A DNA stretch of 64,000 bases from Blasia pusilla (lineage: Eukaryota; Marchantiophyta; Marchantiopsida; Blasiales), in the NCBI GenBank assembly GCA_050084515.1, contig CM114272.1:13764001-13828000 (forward strand), written 5' to 3'. The notes under the pieces are model-generated. The model was not told where the DNA came from, searched no databases, and saw only the letters and a list, made by a program, of their open reading frames with translations. Of this stretch, positions 1 through 10,053 are shown one piece after another. The position numbers and the translations under genes were made by a program. How positions within the stretch are numbered: the first letter of the stretch is position 1; every line of letters begins with the position of its first letter.

Positions 1-68
1 AACGTTCAATCCCTGCAACGACGGCAATGTTAGAAGGGAACGAAAATAACTCAGGAGTCAAAGAAATA

Positions 69-366
69 AGCGACCTGTCGGAACCAGACGGGTTGCAGGC
101 CCGAGGCATCCCATGAACGACTCTGCGACCCGTCGGGTCCCGACGTGTTGTAACCTTAAACCCACCTACTGCAACCTGTCGGAACCCGACGGGTTGCAAG
201 GCCGAGGCATCCCATGAACGACTCTGTGACACGTCGGGTCCCGACGGGTTGCACACTTGGGACGACACCAAACATATGGATGCAACCTGTCGGGTTGCAC
301 CCTTGGGCAACCCGTCATTTTCCGTCGGGTTGCACACTCGGGCAACCCGTCGCATCCGACAGCTTG
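69..366. repeat. Palindrome cluster 1 (GCAACCCGTCGG family)
   Basis: Seven copies or half-copies of an imperfect palindrome with arms GCAACCCGTCGG and CCGACGGGTTGC around a 2-5 base centre lie near 71-97, 124-151, 171-198, 224-252, 281-300 (short form), 307-333 and 342-366. The stretch around 69-170 is itself repeated at 171-270, including the non-palindromic filler, so the cluster grew partly by a tandem duplication of about 101 bp. The same motif recurs in dense arrays near 2.7-3.3, 4.9-5.3 and 7.45-7.8 kb. I see no coding potential; short reading frames here only translate the repeat. Confidence 0.8.
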
Positions 367-389
367 CTTGGTTTCTTGGGTTTGAAATC

Positions 390-2640
390 CATTTAATTCC
401 TACTCTTCTCATCCTGAGCTACAACTTTACAAACAATTCTCAACGTGAGCTTAACAAGACAAAATAGTGAACTCACCTGCCCCATGAAGTTTCCCCATTG
501 TCTCATACGTACAGTCCACCAACTCAACCAAGAGCACAACTCTTTGTACTTCCCCTCAATCGCATGCTTCCTCCACCATCCATGAAGTTCTTCCTGGCAT
601 TCCATGGCATGCTTCAAGGTTTTGCTGTCCTTGCAGCGTTGGAGTAGAGTGACATGTTCTGTCCTCTTATTCTCCTTGATGCAAGATTTGGTGTACCGGG
701 TCACAGACTTTTGCCAATGGAAAGCATCCGACCTTTCCCTCTCCGGTTGAACCTCTCCACCCCAGAACACTTCCCGGATAGCAATCCACCCAGGTTGTGC
801 ATTGTCCGCCATGAACCCATAAATTTCCGAAGGTGGCCTTTTGTTTTCCTTCACCACCTCCGAAGAAGAGTAACCAAAGACATCTTCAAACCGCCAACGT
901 CTTGTGCCTTTACTTCTGAGACAAATATAGTTTTGAGTCCCTTCTCCACATGGTCATAAATGTGAGCACCCATCGTCAACCATCCGTTCAAGACTCAGAG
1001 CAAATATCAAAGCTTACCCAGCTCCGTAAAGATCTTCCCCTTCCTCATTCGATCTATAAGATCGAGGCCACTCGACGGACTGTGGTTGACATTTTGAAGA
1101 CATAGGCCTGGATCCTCGCCTCCTTGGCCCATGAACCGCCATCTCTGAATGAATGGAAATCTGGAGTTGGCCTTGATTCCGGCGATGGCATCCATTTCGG
1201 CCGTCTTTCCATCCGAACTCGATCGACGATCAAATTCGGAAGCATTCAGGATCAGCGAGAAATGCGAGATTTTCCCAGAGTTGTTTCTCCTCAACCGCCG
1301 TGATCTCGCCCTGTCCAGGGATTCCAAGCAATTGTTCACAAATTTGTGATGCCGTTGTGAGCTTGATCACTCCGGGCTTTGAACCCGGAGAGTTTCTGTA
1401 GACCTCGGCTACTTTCTTCGCCACATCCTCCTTGATGTGTCTTTGAATTGCATCGGTCACAGGATGAGTGTGGGAGCCAACATGGACAGCCAGCCTTGTA
1501 TACTCTGACGTGGAGCCCAAGTCGTGGACAATGAAAAATATGTATGCAGGACACGCTCCAACGCAGAAGGGCGATGCCTGACAATGAGGACATCGATGGC
1601 CTCCCAACGGTATGGTGGCACCGACCTCGTATGGAGTTTCTGCATTCTTGGGAGGGAATTGCGACGTATTGACTCGCCCGTTGCACTCTAGATACGGGCA
1701 TGCTGGACTTCTACACTCCAAGGCTCCCACGCATTGGCGGCGGGAGACAATCCAAGGACCATCTGGAATTGAAGCACTGGTCCGTTGAAGCCTACACCAT
1801 CGATGACAATCAGACTTTCTGTCCATACCCTTCAGGCGTCCTCCATCCTTCTTTTGAGCAGGAGCAGCAAGTGGAGGCAACTAAAAAATGCAATTACCAT
1901 CGTACGTGGGTGGCAGCTCGTCAACAAGAATGTGCTTGAACATTTTCAAGGGCAGAGACAAAAGCAAACTATTGCCTGATACTCGCAAGAGGAACGAGTA
2001 GGCGGACAGAGGGCCCGATTGGTGCCCGACAGATCCACTGAGGTTGATAACATCCGGAATCTCTTCTGGAAAAACAACATTGTTATGAGCGTGCAAAGTT
2101 GGAGTCGAAGCCGGATCTGTAGAGCTTGGAGTTGCAAACGTAGAGCTCGGAGCACTAGGAAATTCTAGACCGTCTACTTGGGAAACAGGCGATTTAGTCG
2201 GGCCGGCCGTAAACTCTGTATTGACCATTTGGTAGAGGTAGGAGATTCCATACTTTACGGTCGAGGTCACGGGCTGGACCGTCTCACCTATTATGTCTTC
2301 CCATCAGCGTCCACCCTAACATCTTTGGATACAAATATGGTTCCAATTTGAAGAAGAAATCGAACAGACAGAAAATTTTCATCCACTGCTATGAAAGACT
2401 CACGAGCTTGGGGTCGAATGATTTCCGATTGAGGAAGGGTCGCCAGATGACTGCCACAAGTGAGCTTAACATAATTATCCATTCCAAGAAGATTCCAACG
2501 GGAGAGAGAGCGAGCGAGAATGAGAATGAGAATATTTAATTTATAGTGAATAGGAAACATATACTCATGACAGATTTTTACTGACAAGATGAATTCGGTG
2601 GGTGACATTGTCTGACACAATGGATCCAATTCTGTAACAC
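390..2640 (-). pseudogene. Decayed transposase-like gene with Cys/His zinc finger
   Basis: Read right to left, this stretch encodes recognisable but broken protein. The segment 2270-1230 stays in one frame across a single TAG at 1883-1881. It contains a Cys/His-rich block (C..ECRSPACPYLEC, then GGHRCPHC) ending in HVGSHTHP, an HxH pattern seen in WRKY-GCM1/FLYWCH zinc fingers of MULE-type transposases. A further segment at 857-393 has EIYGFMADNAQPGW and a Trp/Arg-rich helical tail, plausible for the catalytic and C-terminal part of a DDE transposase. Between them, around 1230-860, the frame changes at least twice. Superfamily assignment to Mutator-like is inference from the zinc finger only. 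It is most likely a dead DNA-transposon copy and shows no relation to the genes to its right. Confidence 0.5.
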
Positions 2641-2689
2641 ATTCAATTCTGTTGCAATATGTTACCGGATTTGGGAAGCAGAGGGTTGC

Positions 2690-3345
2690 GCATCACACTT
2701 GGAACCCGTCGGAGTCCCGTAACTCGAAATTACCCGGCTAACGAAGCACGCAACCCGTCGGCATCGGACGGGTCGCTTCTGCGAAACATTGTCGAAGCAA
2801 GCAACCCGTTGCTCTCCGACGAGTTGCTCGGATACTGATCCTTCTTGCCCGAAGATGCGGGAGGCGTGCAAATTGTCTGTTCCCGACGAGTGTCGCGGGT
2901 GCCTCGTCTTTTAGCCCAAAGACGGCGAGGCGTGCAACCCGTCGCCGTCCAACGGGTTGCGCAAGGGCCTCGCCTTGAGGTGCAGCCAGCCAGACTTCGA
3001 CGACTTGCACGGGAAGCCCTCGTTCCTAACCCTTGATGAGGGAAGCGTGCAACCCAACGGTCTCCGACGGATTGCCCAAGATACGCCCCGTTCGCCCCAA
3101 ACACGGGCGGAGGCGCGCAACATGTCGGGCTCGGACGGGTTGCGCGGGTACCTCGCATTGTTTTCCGAAGACGACGGAGGCGCTCAACCCGTCGAGACCG
3201 ACATGTTGCGCGCCTCCGCCATCCTGGGTACGTCGCCACGTGCGCAAGCAACCCGTCGGTCTCCGACGGGTTGCGCGGGTAACTCGCATTCTTTTCCGAA
3301 GACGACGGAGCCGCGCAACCTGTCGGACTCCGACGGGTTGCCATT
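2690..3345. repeat. Palindrome array 2, promoter-proximal, ~66-bp period
   Basis: About ten copies of the GCAACCCGTCGG / CCGACGGGTTGC palindrome begin near 2749, 2801, 2868, 2935, 2993, 3050, 3117, 3183, 3249 and 3316. Most spacings are 66-67 bp; a few are 52-58. The spacers are GC-rich and only loosely alike (several contain TTTTCCGAAGACGACGG). Because 66 is divisible by three, both strands show long open frames with repeated ATRRSPTGC-like peptides; these are a by-product of the repeat and not genes. The array ends about 85 bases upstream of a TATA box. Confidence 0.85.
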
Positions 3346-3430
3346 TTTCACGTGCGGACTTCCGTAACATCCGGCACGTCGCCGTCGAAAGGATGACGGG
3401 ACCCAACGGTCAGCCCAACGGCTAGAAAAG

Positions 3431-3440
3431 TATAAATAGG
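3431..3440 (+). promoter_or_regulatory. TATA box of the ParB-methyltransferase gene
   Basis: TATAAATAGG is a near-perfect plant TATA box, about 260 bases upstream of the first plausible start codons (3692 and 3713). Transcription would be expected to begin near 3460-3470. The palindrome array lies directly upstream, so the palindromes would sit in the promoter-proximal region. No other core element is clear. Confidence 0.6.
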
Positions 3441-4915
3441 GCAGAAATCGCTCATTTCCGGTTTCTCATTTCGCGATCTTCATTCCTCACTCCTCACTCT
3501 CCCGCGCAGCAGCTGATCAGATACAAAGGGGCATTTCACACGGCGACACATCGCAAGTCGATAGGAGGGAACGAGAGCGAGACGGTTCGACCGAGCGATA
3601 GCGGGACGATTCAAGCTAACCATCAAGGCGATTCGAGCTCCCATCTCGACATCAGCAAGGCAACTGATCAAGGAATTCGTCGTGGACATAGGTGGAGGCA
3701 TTTCCGGCAAAAATGACGAGGAAAAAATCACAAGCCAACAAGTCTGGGAGCTTCACTCCCAAGTCCATTAGGACTCTGCGTCGGCCTACTCCTCGGCCTC
3801 GTTCGCGAATGAAATTAGGCAGGAAATCGAGGAGCGGGAAAGGGAAGCGGAGATGCACAACCAAGTGCTTCTTAAGTAGACGTGTTCAAGAGGCGCTAGA
3901 TAAAAGAATCACGAGGCCGAGACGTCGCAGCCTTGAAGAAAAGGATCGCCGACATTTAAAAGAGAGAAAAGAAGCGCCGGACGGCGTCGGTGAGGAGGGC
4001 AGGTGGCTAAAGTGAGGAGGGAAAAAAAGCGACCATTGACGATAGCCCAGCCCGTCCAACCGCAAGTGTTGAGATGCGGGAAATGTCCCCACGAAACCGG
4101 GACACAATCAAAGATAGTGGAAAAACAATGAAGTTGAAATCGGACGACGAGGTCATGAGGACCGCCAGCGTGGAGATGGTGGACATGGCCGAAGAAGCCG
4201 GAGAGCGGTCATTCTCGACTCCAAGCCCGACGGAGGACATCGACCTCTATCGGATCGACGAGTTTCTAGTCGATTTGCCAGCCTCTGTCTCAGACAAGTT
4301 AGCTGGTCAAGAAACCGACCCCATTTTTGAGCGGGTAAGAGAGGTTCTGGGTTTTTTTAATTATGTGAATTGCAATTCATTGGGATTTCAGTGTAGCTTA
4401 TTCTTGTCCCGGTTTTGACAGGTGGTAAAGCAGATGGCACTCATGAAGAGCCACAATGCCCCAAGGATTCCACTCTGCTGATTGCGGACAATGGAATACG
4501 TCCGCGAAATTCAGTCCGACGAGGACATCGCGAAGCTAAAACAATCGGCGGCGACAACATCCTACGTCGACAACTTTCCTCCCTTCTATGTTCAGCCTTA
4601 CGACGAGCATGGAACCCAAGTTCTGGTTACCGAGGAGGACTTGGAAAAGCTCGACACATTCTGGAGGATGCGAGACCAGGACTTCAGAAGGCAAGTTGAG
4701 GGCACGGAATTCAGCTGGATGAGGAATCTGCATTTCTTCATCTGGGATGGAAATCACAGGTTCATGGCGTGGACCAAGTTTGCGGAGGAGCGGCCCAACT
4801 CATTGGAGGCACATTTCTGCGTGAAGGCAGTTGTCCTTCACCCATACCCTCATCACATGGCGATGGTGGAGATGGCAATGCATGCCATGAACACGTGAGT
4901 ATCTTTAACACTTTT

Positions 4916-5312
4916 GCAACTCGTCGGACTCCGACGAGTTGCTCGATTGATGAATGGGTTAGGTTTGTTTTTGCCGAAAGCAACTCGTTGGACTCCGACG
5001 GGTTGCTGGACTGCACGCTTTTTTGGATGTTTTTTTAAGATTGCAACTCGTCGGACTCCGACGACTTGTTTGATTGAACATAGATTTAACTAGTTTTTGG
5101 CCCAAAGCAAATCGTCGGAGTCCGACGGGTTGCTCAACAGGCCGCCTTGTGAGGATGTTTTTTTAAGAATGCAACTCGTCGGACTCGGTTTGCTTACCAG
5201 GCATTAGCAAATCTGAATGCAATCCGTCGGACTCTGACGGGTTGCATCTTTTAGCTCGTTGCTAGAATCCGACCTTGAGCTCTGACGACCCGTCGGAGTC
5301 CGACGGGTTGCA
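4916..5312. repeat. Palindrome array 3 inside intron 4895-5355
   Basis: Seven palindromes of about 27 bp begin near 4916, 4979, 5042, 5107, 5170, 5219 and 5285, mostly 63-66 bp apart. Arms here are often GCAACTCGTCGGA / TCCGACGAGTTGC, a slightly different subtype from the promoter array. The intron borders are clean (AACAC then GTGAGT; TGTGCAG then GATTG) and splicing restores the reading frame, so the array is a true intronic insertion or expansion. Confidence 0.85.
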
Positions 5313-7451
5313 GGAACCCATGTAATTTCCTAACGGGTTGAGTTTGGATGTGCAGGATTGTATCGGAGGGGAACATCACCCACCACTGGATCGAGGACTG
5401 CGATCGGGTGAGGAAGGTGCTTACGACGCACCCGGGAGAGTACAGGGGGTTCTTGGGCGATGCCCTCGTCAATCAGATGCTTGCAAAGGGTGCTCAGATT
5501 AAGAAGAAAACTTGGCCAAACAAGTTTATTTCTCAAGATGCGTGTAACCATCTTTTTTGGTCGAAGATACAGTCGCAAGAAAAGCGCCAGACCGAGCCGA
5601 GCGGAGGGAGAAGGTATCTGCCTCGAGCGCCAAATTCATCCAAGCCGCAGATTCGATGCAACAAAATACATGGCGAGCAAGATGCAGCGATACATCAGCA
5701 TTCTCAACCCCGAACTTGGTCCGGAGTTCTACAAGGAGCTGAAGGCGATTATCAAGCGCCAGCGGAAGAGGGATGAAGATCCGCATGGTCGGATTGGGGA
5801 GAAAGTGTCGCTGGATCGCGTGCATCGGTTTGCGTTGTCCGGGATAAGCAAGTTCAGGAGGATACGACTGATGAAAATCAGTCTCGAGGGCTCAGAGGCC
5901 CAGAAGAGGGCGGCACACCATCCTCCGGGTGTGTCCGATCCAGTGATCTCGCATTGGCTACGCGAATGGTCGTTCTGGGACGCGTTGCGGGTAATCGGGA
6001 AGTCCGTGCTGGACGGTCTGCAAGTGGAGCTCAGAAGATTAGAGCCCATTCCGCCGGAAGCAAACCTTGAAAGTTCTGGAGATTACGAGGTTTGGCTCGA
6101 CGACATCCGGGACAAGCCAACAAAAAACCCAAGATTCAAGACCATGTTCTAGGTTTGCGTCCTCCTTCAGGCAGAGCTTGACGAAGAAGTAGAGGGGAAC
6201 AAACGGGATCAAGCGAAGAAGAAGCGAGATCTACAGGAGTAGACGGCCGATTTTGTTCGACTTAAAGCTGCCCAACGGATGGTCTTCAGGTACCTCGTCC
6301 AGTGTAAGAACGCAGGTACGTGGGGAAAATTACCCGTAGCCTTGAAATTGTGGGCTTCGCCGTCGGATGCAGAGACATTCTCCATATAGGACGTGGAGAT
6401 GGGGCAGCACATGTCCGATTGGGAGGTGGAGAATTGCCCCATTTGGCTCGACTTCAACGACCCTGAAGACATCACGGATAAGGACTTACGAGTGCTTCAT
6501 GATGCAGTGGCCTCGGGACAAGACGACATCCCCAATTTCGCCCGGCTCAAGACTTCTTCGGAGGAGATGGAAGAGCAGCCCACGAGACGGTGAGTTGGCT
6601 TCCAAGGTCCGGACAGCCAAAGACAAATCCACAGTGGGTCTCAAAGGCAAGGCGAGGGGAGGGAAAAATTCAGAGGCCGAGTCTTCCCAAAGAGAGGCTG
6701 AAGATTCAAGGCCAGAGGCGAAATCGTCCGGACGAGCGGGGAGAGAGGGTCGGACCAGGTCCTCGAAAAAAACGCCACAAGAATCCGAGGTCATAGAAAC
6801 CCCGACAAGCCGTCCCCAGGCTAGGGAGAAGCGGAAGCGAGAGGTGCCCGGGTTGTCCCAAGGAGAATACAGCCCATCATCCTTGGGAAGACACAAACAA
6901 ACAAGGACCCAGACAAGCGTCCTCCTTCAGTTCACTCCTTTACTGGATGAGCTGAAGAGCTTCAGTTCTCAAGCGTCGACACCAGCCATCGAAAAATTGA
7001 CAACGATGGGACGGAAGCTCCAACGAAACGGGCACGCTGCCTGGACGGTGAATGGAGTGGTCGAAGAGGTTGCGGTGGATCTCTTGATCGCCGATCTGCC
7101 CTCGGGGTTGCGACTTTGGGGCGAGAATCCGTCGGACGAGGTACCTGAGTGGAATGTGCCGCTCACTTATGACCAGATTGCACTTTTGTTCTCCTTTGCA
7201 GACGCCTATCTGAGAGAAAGGGGCTGCTTCTTGGTGTTGACTGGAGGGAGCGAGGACGAGCTCTTCAACCTCCAGTGCGTCAAGAGGTCGCTAAAGTGGA
7301 GGACGGCACAATCGTGGATCATAAAAAACGAGTACCCACTCCGATCCGCGACGAGTCAGATTCGGGTAAGGCTCAATTCTTGTACAATAATTTCAATTAT
7401 CTTATAATGATGTGTAGAATGAGAGTCAATCTGGGTTTTTTTGGTCTGTGA

Positions 7452-7814
7452 CCAACCCGTCGGAAGGCGACGGGTTGCTCGCTTAGAGCAGCCCATGCTC
7501 GGCTGAGAGCAACCCGTCGGAAACCAACGGGTTGCATCTTTCCCACATACACAGGGAAAACCGGTGTAACCCGTCGGAACCCGCGGGTTGCGATTGCTGA
7601 GTTTTCGGTTGATTTTGGTTTTGGATGCAACCCGCCGATAGCGACGGGTTGCTCTCAGGCGAGCATGGGCTGCTCTAGGCCAGGAACCCGTCGCCTTCCG
7701 ACGGGTTGCATCCAAAAACCAAAATCAACTGGGAAAACCCAAAAGCAACTGCAACCCGTCGGGTTCCGACGGGTTGGTCCGGGACAAAACAACCCGTCGG
7801 ACTCCGACAGGTTG
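7452..7814. repeat. Palindrome array 4 with nested larger inverted repeat, inside intron 7366-7893
   Basis: Seven palindromes begin near 7452, 7508, 7565, 7627, 7683, 7751 and 7788. In addition, 7452-7525 is the approximate reverse complement of 7635-7709, including the non-palindromic filler around GAGCAGCCCATGCTCG, and 7605-7633 mirrors 7703-7732. The intron transcript could therefore fold into a large stem carrying smaller hairpins. The intron ends in a good acceptor (GATTTACAG). Confidence 0.75.
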
Positions 7815-8402
7815 ATCCAAAGTCAGTTATTAAAAATGTTCTCAAGGCGACTTCTTTAGTTTTTGACATTGTTTCCAATATGCTGATTTACAGATGGACC
7901 ACTCCTACGTCTACTGCTTCGTTCGGCCCGAGCACAATTTCCAGGTGTTCAAGATCCAGGATCCTGTGGATCCATGCTTAGATAGGTACAACTTAGATAG
8001 TTTGTACAATTCCCCCCCGGGAATTTACATGCAAGAGAGTACCCCACTTCTGGGAGGAAGGGAAAAGTCGCCAGCCCTGATGCAAACGCTCATCGAGCTC
8101 TGCTCAAGGCCGGGTGACTTGGTGTTCGACTTAGTGGGACTTTCAGGGACAAGTATCAAAGGCGCTGGCAGAGTGGCAGAACATTCTCGCCTCGAGGGAA
8201 GGCAGAATCGCTTGACCTTTGCAAGGAGGCAAAGGCAGAATACGAAAGGCTCGTTGGGGCGTACAACTCTCCACCGAAGCCGAGAGCTCCGGTTCTAGAG
8301 CCACCCTTGGTAGTGACTCCATCGTCACTTCCAACGATTCCCAAAATCGGGAGGGCAAGGCCGAAAGTGATTTTGCAAGAGCTCTCGGACGATGACGAGT
8401 GA

Positions 8403-9700
8403 GTTCAAAGAACTCAACGACCAGCCTTTGACGCAGCGTTTGGAGTAGGGAGTTTTTTTATAATGAGGCAAAAGATTTCATAGAATAGATCAAATGTACA
8501 GTTCCGAGCTTTTTTCGGATGATATAAAGCAGAAGATTTTTTCGATCGATGGTGGTGCTTGTAAATGTTTGCTGATCATTTTTTCTTTTCGAATGTGATC
8601 GTCTATGTACTCCACGGACTTCTACTTTGCAACCCGTCGGATTTCTCCTGCTTGCAACTTTCACTTTATGACCACTGCAACCCGTCGGATTTCTCCTCCT
8701 TGCAACTTTTCGCTTTTTGACCACTGCACCCTTTTTACCACCTCCAGGCAACCTGTCTGATTCCGACAGGTTGCCTGATCGGAGCCTTTCCCTATTGGTC
8801 CAACTTAAGAGGCAGTCTGGCGGGCTTCTTCCCTTGGCACCTTCCCCTCAACTCGTAAAGGCAAGCGTAGGCTTCTTTTCTTCTCTCAGACGTGTTGGAT
8901 TCCTTCTACCTGTGCGGTTGCCATAGTGGTATAACCGGGGACGGAGCAGATATTGATACTGGATGGGTGTCACATTGCAGAGCGTACAAGGTATAGTCCC
9001 AAGGAAGGCGATGGGACTCGAGATAGGTTACATGGGACCGTTATGGTGTACCTAGGGGGGGCCAAGGCTCTCGAATTCGCCAACATTTTTGATCCCCGTC
9101 TACAATCGGCCAGAGGAGCCACTTGAATCCCAGGACATTCCTTTGGTACTGTCACCGAGGAGAGTTAGGAGTAAATTTGGAGATGACGAGGCTGAAGAAA
9201 TCATAGACTAGGTGAAATGTACATTTCCGAGGTTCCTTCGGAGGTAATAAAGGACGAGATTTTTTCAACCCATAATGGTGTTTGTAAAAGTTTGCTGGAA
9301 TATGTTTTTGGACTTGTGGATTGTGTTCTTTTAGCTACTTAGAATTACAATTCTGCAACCCGTATGATTCCGACTTTTTGCTCTTTTTGCCCACTGCAAA
9401 TTTTTAACCATTTCCAGGCAACCTGTCGGATTCCGACAGGTTGACTGCTTGAGTGACCGGACTCTATCCCGGTGAGACCAACTTCTGGCGCATTTTTGCG
9501 GGCTTCTTGACTTTTGGCTCGTTCCCCTTCATTCATCCAACCAGTTGTAGGCTTCTTTTCTTGTCTAAGATGTGCATGATTCCTACTACCTATCGGATTG
9601 CCATTTCGGATTCCCAACCCGTTAGATCGTCGTGGGTGCAGGGTGGAAGAAAATCACTTCTAAAAATCTTTCCTTTCTTATGGTGAGCTTTCTTACGGGT
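8403..9700 (+). other. 3' flank of the ParB-methyltransferase gene with a second, truncated 3' end
   Basis: No intact gene is visible. The stretch at 8485-8575, just after the stop codon, is repeated in diverged form at 9215-9300: both have AATGTACA(G/T)TTCCGAG, a run of T, and TTTGTAAA..TTTGCTGG-type sequence, in the same order. A Pro/Glu-coding region before the second copy (9100-9205) resembles the C-terminal end of the gene. This suggests a second, 5'-truncated copy of the same gene. Palindromes of the same family lie at 8748-8776 and 9417-9444, with half-sites near 8629, 8672 and 9354. Confidence 0.5.
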
Positions 9701-9744
9701 TGGGAGGGGTGCAGCTTCTCGGTTTCTCAGCCTAAGGATCTGAT

Positions 9745-10053
9745 TTGTTCACATTTCAGAAAGTTGGTCTTGAGCAGACACCATTCATAACCGACAGAAA
9801 GTTGGTTATGGAGCAATTTAGGGGAGGCCATGATGCAGGCAACAATCCTGCAAAAAGAGAGGTACCCATCCGGGTGGTCCTCCAACAAAAATACCAAGGG
9901 CACTGCTTTTTGTTGACCGAGACAGGGAATGTTAAGAAACTTAGGCTCACATGGAGAGTGATGGAAAAATGTTTAGGGTGGTCTTATAATGTCTCCTTTT
10001 TTCTCGCCCCCAGGAAAGAGGAGGTTTTTTTAGGGCCAAATGTGGACCACTAA
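9745..10053 (+). CDS. Hypothetical exon, unrecognised product
   Basis: About 100 codons follow a likely splice acceptor (CACATTTCAG ending near 9761). The peptide includes IRVVLQQKYQGHCFLLTETG and SYNVSFFLAPRKEEVFLGPN, which do not match a family I can name. It lies downstream of a truncated second copy of the ParB-methyltransferase 3' end, so it may belong to that repeat family, or it may be chance. No start codon, promoter or partner exon can be fixed with confidence. Confidence 0.25.
   Translation: MFTFQKVGLEQTPFITDRKLVMEQFRGGHDAGNNPAKREVPIRVVLQQKYQGHCFLLTETGNVKKLRLTWRVMEKCLGWSYNVSFFLAPRKEEVFLGPNVDH

Larger units (their letters stand above)
3692..8402 (+). pseudogene. ParB-like domain + beta-class DNA N-methyltransferase, split gene, decayed
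   Basis: Exons inferred from splice sites and reading phase: up to 4334; 4422-4894; from 5356; then ending at 7365; 7894-8402. Introns 4335-4421, 4895-5355 and 7366-7893 all have GT/AG ends. The 4422-4894 exon encodes a ParB/Srx-like domain (FFIWDGNHRFMAW). The later part encodes a possible methyltransferase motif IV (DLLIADLPSGLRLW, degenerate for DPPY) and, across the last intron, motif I (PGDLVFDLVGLSGTSIKG, degenerate for DPFxGSGT). The order IV before I is the beta class, which makes N4-methylcytosine or N6-methyladenine. The protein ends in ELSDDDE. Damage: TGA at 4479, TAGs at 6150, 6240 and 6387, and frameshifts near 5580-5670, 6590 and 8170-8240. ParB-methylase fusions are typical of phages and bacteria, so an origin by transfer is likely. 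Start choice is uncertain because the N-terminal frame also shifts. Confidence 0.65.

Noticed and set aside
2690-3345. CRISPR-like array: ~27-bp palindromic repeats with ~38-bp spacers
   Set aside because: The repeats are variable, some spacers resemble each other, the arrays lie partly in spliced introns of a eukaryotic gene, and no cas gene is present.
2730-3425. Long open frames on both strands in palindrome array 2
   Set aside because: They arise from a 66-bp period (22 codons) and encode only the repeat; they have no independent coding signal.
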